Below are positions 60,832 to 64,000 of a DNA stretch of 64,000 nucleotides, piece after piece (the first letter of the stretch is position 1; the number at the start of each line of letters is the position of its first letter). The translations under genes were made by a program, and so were the position numbers. The stretch comes from Opitutales bacterium. GTDB lineage: Bacteria; Verrucomicrobiota; Verrucomicrobiia; Opitutales; Opitutaceae. The stretch lies in contig JABITN010000093.1 in the NCBI GenBank assembly GCA_018700525.1, positions 1-64,000 on the forward strand. The letters run 5' to 3'. The notes under the pieces are model-generated. The model made no database searches, was not told the origin of the DNA, and saw only the letters and a list, made by a program, of their open reading frames with translations.

Positions 60832-60904
60832 TAGGAAATTGCTCCGCCATCTTCGCTCCGCTACGTCAATTGTCCCGATTTGATTCGGAGGGGTTGTTGA
60901 TAGG
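60827..60904 (+). repeat. Dispersed island repeat, long copy D
   Basis: GTTGATAGGAAATTGCTCCGCCATCTTCGCTCCGCTACGTCAATTGTCCCGATTTGATTCGGAGGGGTTGTTGATAGG; 78 bp, same length as copy A. Confidence 0.92.
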
Positions 60905-61076
60905 TGTCGCAATTGCTAGATCTTTGAATCGTCAAGGTAATGCTACTCTCCAATATGAAGATTGGGTTTGTGCAGGTAACTATAGCTGCAAACGGCATAG
61001 ATGCTTCATGTTTTAGATTATTTAGAATCTTGCAATTAGACTCGCATGTCGCTACGTTAATGACATCCAGAGGGGC

Positions 61077-64000
61077 ATGCACTTGGTCTTTAATAGACTA
61101 CCAGTTTACATTCGCGTTTCAGTAGGCCTGAGTTGTTTTTTATCGTCTGCTGCCCTGGCTGACCAGGCGGCAGATCTAGTGTCAATATCGAGTCGCTACA
61201 AGGGTATCGTTATGGGTGGCGCTCCGAGTAACGACAACGCTGTCGCGGGGTATCTCTCGCTCCTGAGCGGCAGCGGGCGCTTTACAGACATCAGTTACGG
61301 CGCTACTGATCGGGATTCCGGATTTGATGTTGCGGTGCACCTGGAGCGCACTCGTTATATGGCTCAGGCATATGTAAGGACTGGCGGGTCATACAATGGT
61401 GACGCTGATCTGCGCAGTAAGATCTTTTCTTGTATCAGCGGCTGGTTGAATGGCACGCCCAACAATGTCAACTGGTGGTGGAGTACGATTGGCTGGCCGA
61501 AAACATCCTCTGAGATAGGAGTGCTAATGAAGGAGGCCCTGACGACTCACAATACTGGTCTGCGGAGCAGTCTGGTCTCATACCTGATATCATCCAGCTG
61601 GAGCAAAATCGTTAACCAAGCAGGTGCCAATGCTACCGACGTGCAACTGGTGGGACTGGCAGCCGGAGCAATATCCGATGATTATTCCCTCTGTTCCACG
61701 GTTGTGAATTCAATGCTTTCCACAGTCGCATACAAGTCAGGCAATAATGACGGTATGATGACGGATGCTTCATTTACTCAGCACAATATACACGGGCGGC
61801 AGCTGTATCATAACGGATACGCCAATGTTTACCTGTTTGGCTTTATCAACATTGCGAACGTCGTAAAGGGTTCCAGTCTCCAGGTTCCTTCCTCAAAGGA
61901 CGCTCTGATTGAAGACTTCTTTCTCAACGGCATCCAGAATCTGATCTATGGACCACACTATAGTGATGTTCTGGTATCTGGTCGGGGATTTGCCGGGAAT
62001 CCTAACTCGATGCCTAATTCAGCGAGATGGCGCTGGCCGCTGGAAGCTTTCATCGCTTACGCACCGTCAAGAAAAGCGGAGCTGGAAGTCCTTCATGATC
62101 GGATGATGGGGGTTACAAGCGAAACGACAGTCGCAAATAAGATGTTTTGGCATACTGACTTCATGACCCATATACGTCCCACCTACTACACGAGCGTCAG
62201 AGGAACATCAAATCGCACGGTAGGGAACGAGTCGCTCAAAGGTGCAGGCAAGTTAAGCTACCACATGGGTGATGGTGTGAATATGGTTCTGCATCATGGC
62301 GACGAGTATGCCACAATCCTTCCTGTATGGAATTGGCGTCGACTGCCCGGAACGACTATAGAGCAGCGCACCGATGCTCTGCCACTTGTCGAAGGCGGAA
62401 CCGGCGGTGCCGGCGGAACAAGCTATGCCGGTGGAGTATCGGATGGTAGATATGGTGCATATGGTTTCATCTTCAACGAAAACGGGAGTCAGAACAGTAA
62501 TGTAGACGCATATAAAGCCCATTTCTTTTTTGATGATGAGTTTGTCGCCTTGGGAGCGGGCGTATCGGCACCTGGTGCGGCTAACTCCGTAGTCACGACA
62601 ATCAACCAGACTTTGCATAAGAGCAATTTCACGGTGGGCGGCAGTTCTCCACAACAGGCCTATTCCGGAGGGCAGGCCGTGCTGGCCGAAAACGATTGGG
62701 TACACCACTACGATATCGGCTATATGATGTTAGGTCATTACGGCACCGCTTCCGCAAGTGTAGCTGTACAACAGGGCCGCTGCAGCGATATAGGTGACGG
62801 GCTAAGTACCGACTTGCTGAGCGAAAGTGTGTTCAGCGTCGGAATTGACCATGGCAAAGGCTTTAGCGGCAAGAACTATGCGTACGTAGTCGTGCCGGGT
62901 GTAAGTGTTTCGCAGATGGATAGCTATGCGGCCGATAAACCCGTTCGTATACTCTCCAATTCGACAACTGTCCAGGCAGTGCATCATGATGACCTGGATA
63001 TGACCGGTGCTGCATTCTATAGCTCAGGCAGTTTTACAATGGCTGATGGAACCACTCTTACCAGCGATAAGGCGGTATGCCTGCTTGTGAGGAAGGTCGG
63101 GGCCTTTGTCTTAATATCAGCAGCAAATCCGCAGTATCAGGCACTGACAGTTAAGGTCACAATGGAGGATATGCTGTCAGGAGACGGTGTGATCTTCGAC
63201 GAATCTACCGGGATCTCAACTGTTACGATCAGCCTTGCCGGCGGAAATGACAGTGGTGATACAGTAACTGTCGCTCTGAGCGATTTGTCTTCCGGAACTG
63301 GTCAGGGCGAGGTGTTTAACGGTTCGTTTGAATACGGTCTTGCTGGCTGGGGCAACTGGAACAGTCCAACCATTACCGGCGATGCAGTCGACGGCAGTTC
63401 TGCCCTGAAAATGTTCGATGCCGGTTCCGCGAACCAGATGGTAACCGTGGCTCCTAATACCACCTATACCGTCTCCGCCTATGTAAAAATCAGTGATGGC
63501 GCAAAACGATTAGTTTTCGGTGTAAATGATGGCGATGATAACCCGCTTCAGTTGATGGATGTGTTCAATACGTCATACAGTCTAAAGAGTCATACTTTTA
63601 CCACCGATGCGAATACGACCTCGGTTAAGGTATGGTTCTGGCAGCCGCCAAGTGATGGGGCTTCTGCATATATCGATAATGTACAGATGACAAGCGGGCC
63701 ACCCGATACCACACCGCCGACACCTGATCCGGCATCATTCTCGTCAGCGCCCGCAGCTACAAGTGATACTGTCATTACAATGACAGCGACACTGGGAACG
63801 GATGCATCTGGAACCGTTGAATATCTATTTACTGAGACGACTGGCAGGGCAGGGGCCACTGACGGCACCTGGCAGACGAGCCGGATTTATACGGATTCCG
63901 GGCTCTCACCCGAGACGACTTATGCTTTTACGGTCCAGATGCGCGACGGCGAGGGCAATGTAGGTACAGCTTCAGCAACGAAAAGCGCCACAACAGACGC
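61077..64000 (+). CDS. Polysaccharide lyase family 8 (hyaluronate/chondroitin/xanthan-lyase-like), 3' end beyond right edge
   Basis: Open from ATG 61077 (MHLVFNRLPVYIRVSVGLSCFLSSAALADQAADLVSISSRYKG...). DASFTQHNIHGRQLYHNGYANVYL, LSYHMGDGVNMVLHHGDEYATILPVWNWRRLPGTTIEQ; C-terminal CBM- and FN3-like sequence. Missing from the ORF track because it is edge-open. Confidence 0.85.
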   Translation, partial: MHLVFNRLPVYIRVSVGLSCFLSSAALADQAADLVSISSRYKGIVMGGAPSNDNAVAGYLSLLSGSGRFTDISYGATDRDSGFDVAVHLERTRYMAQAYVRTGGSYNGDADLRSKIFSCISGWLNGTPNNVNWWWSTIGWPKTSSEIGVLMKEALTTHNTGLRSSLVSYLISSSWSKIVNQAGANATDVQLVGLAAGAISDDYSLCSTVVNSMLSTVAYKSGNNDGMMTDASFTQHNIHGRQLYHNGYANVYLFGFINIANVVKGSSLQVPSSKDALIEDFFLNGIQNLIYGPHYSDVLVSGRGFAGNPNSMPNSARWRWPLEAFIAYAPSRKAELEVLHDRMMGVTSETTVANKMFWHTDFMTHIRPTYYTSVRGTSNRTVGNESLKGAGKLSYHMGDGVNMVLHHGDEYATILPVWNWRRLPGTTIEQRTDALPLVEGGTGGAGGTSYAGGVSDGRYGAYGFIFNENGSQNSNVDAYKAHFFFDDEFVALGAGVSAPGAANSVVTTINQTLHKSNFTVGGSSPQQAYSGGQAVLAENDWVHHYDIGYMMLGHYGTASASVAVQQGRCSDIGDGLSTDLLSESVFSVGIDHGKGFSGKNYAYVVVPGVSVSQMDSYAADKPVRILSNSTTVQAVHHDDLDMTGAAFYSSGSFTMADGTTLTSDKAVCLLVRKVGAFVLISAANPQYQALTVKVTMEDMLSGDGVIFDESTGISTVTISLAGGNDSGDTVTVALSDLSSGTGQGEVFNGSFEYGLAGWGNWNSPTITGDAVDGSSALKMFDAGSANQMVTVAPNTTYTVSAYVKISDGAKRLVFGVNDGDDNPLQLMDVFNTSYSLKSHTFTTDANTTSVKVWFWQPPSDGASAYIDNVQMTSGPPDTTPPTPDPASFSSAPAATSDTVITMTATLGTDASGTVEYLFTETTGRAGATDGTWQTSRIYTDSGLSPETTYAFTVQMRDGEGNVGTASATKSATTD

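Noticed and set aside
57350-60904. GTTGATAGG-bounded elements as integron attC sites
   Set aside because: GTTGATA does not fit the GTTRRRY core, there is no complementary RYYYAAC partner at the right spacing, no cassette-like ORF array and no IntI.

Overview
64 kb chromosomal window, probably from a marine-type Verrucomicrobiota (Opitutae/Puniceicoccales-like). The lineage is inferred from the 'FELSPF' TonB-receptor motif, the many S1 sulfatases and a VPDTG-type C-terminal sorting signal. About 1-49.7 kb is mostly core or housekeeping: TonB receptor (open at the left edge), DUF885, sulfatase, DksA/TraR, PhoD-like phosphatase, NnrS + DNR-type Crp/Fnr regulator, Cu/Zn permease, HrpA, 5-oxoprolinase, ABC exporter, Rsm22, DUF4097, TruC-like synthase, HAD, GH20, ACT protein, XseA, AroE, PilD, GalK, HU, YgfZ, DAHP synthase, Mdh and MscS. 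A tmRNA gene (ssrA, about 49816-50172) marks a sharp transition. From its 3' end to the right edge the window is accessory in character: truncated and intact sulfatases, EamA transporter, a 1105-aa multidomain sulfatase, gene fragments, a CotH/lamin-tail protein and a family 8 polysaccharide lyase open at the right edge. Main second-look items: (1) the ssrA-linked island; (2) a dispersed 45-78 bp repeat (GTTGATAGGAAATT...) confined to that island and abutting truncated genes; (3) a four-segment attenuator-like leader with an aromatic-rich mini-ORF upstream of DAHP synthase; (4) an FNR/DNR-type box upstream of nnrS next to a DNR-type regulator; (5) several exported-protein genes with one in-frame stop just after the signal peptide, two of them TAG at codon 25; (6) a six-unit heptanucleotide array against a start codon; (7) paired palindromes in a divergent promoter region. 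I saw no CRISPR array, no integrase and no clear new defence system. All homology calls are from motif recognition only; no searches were run.
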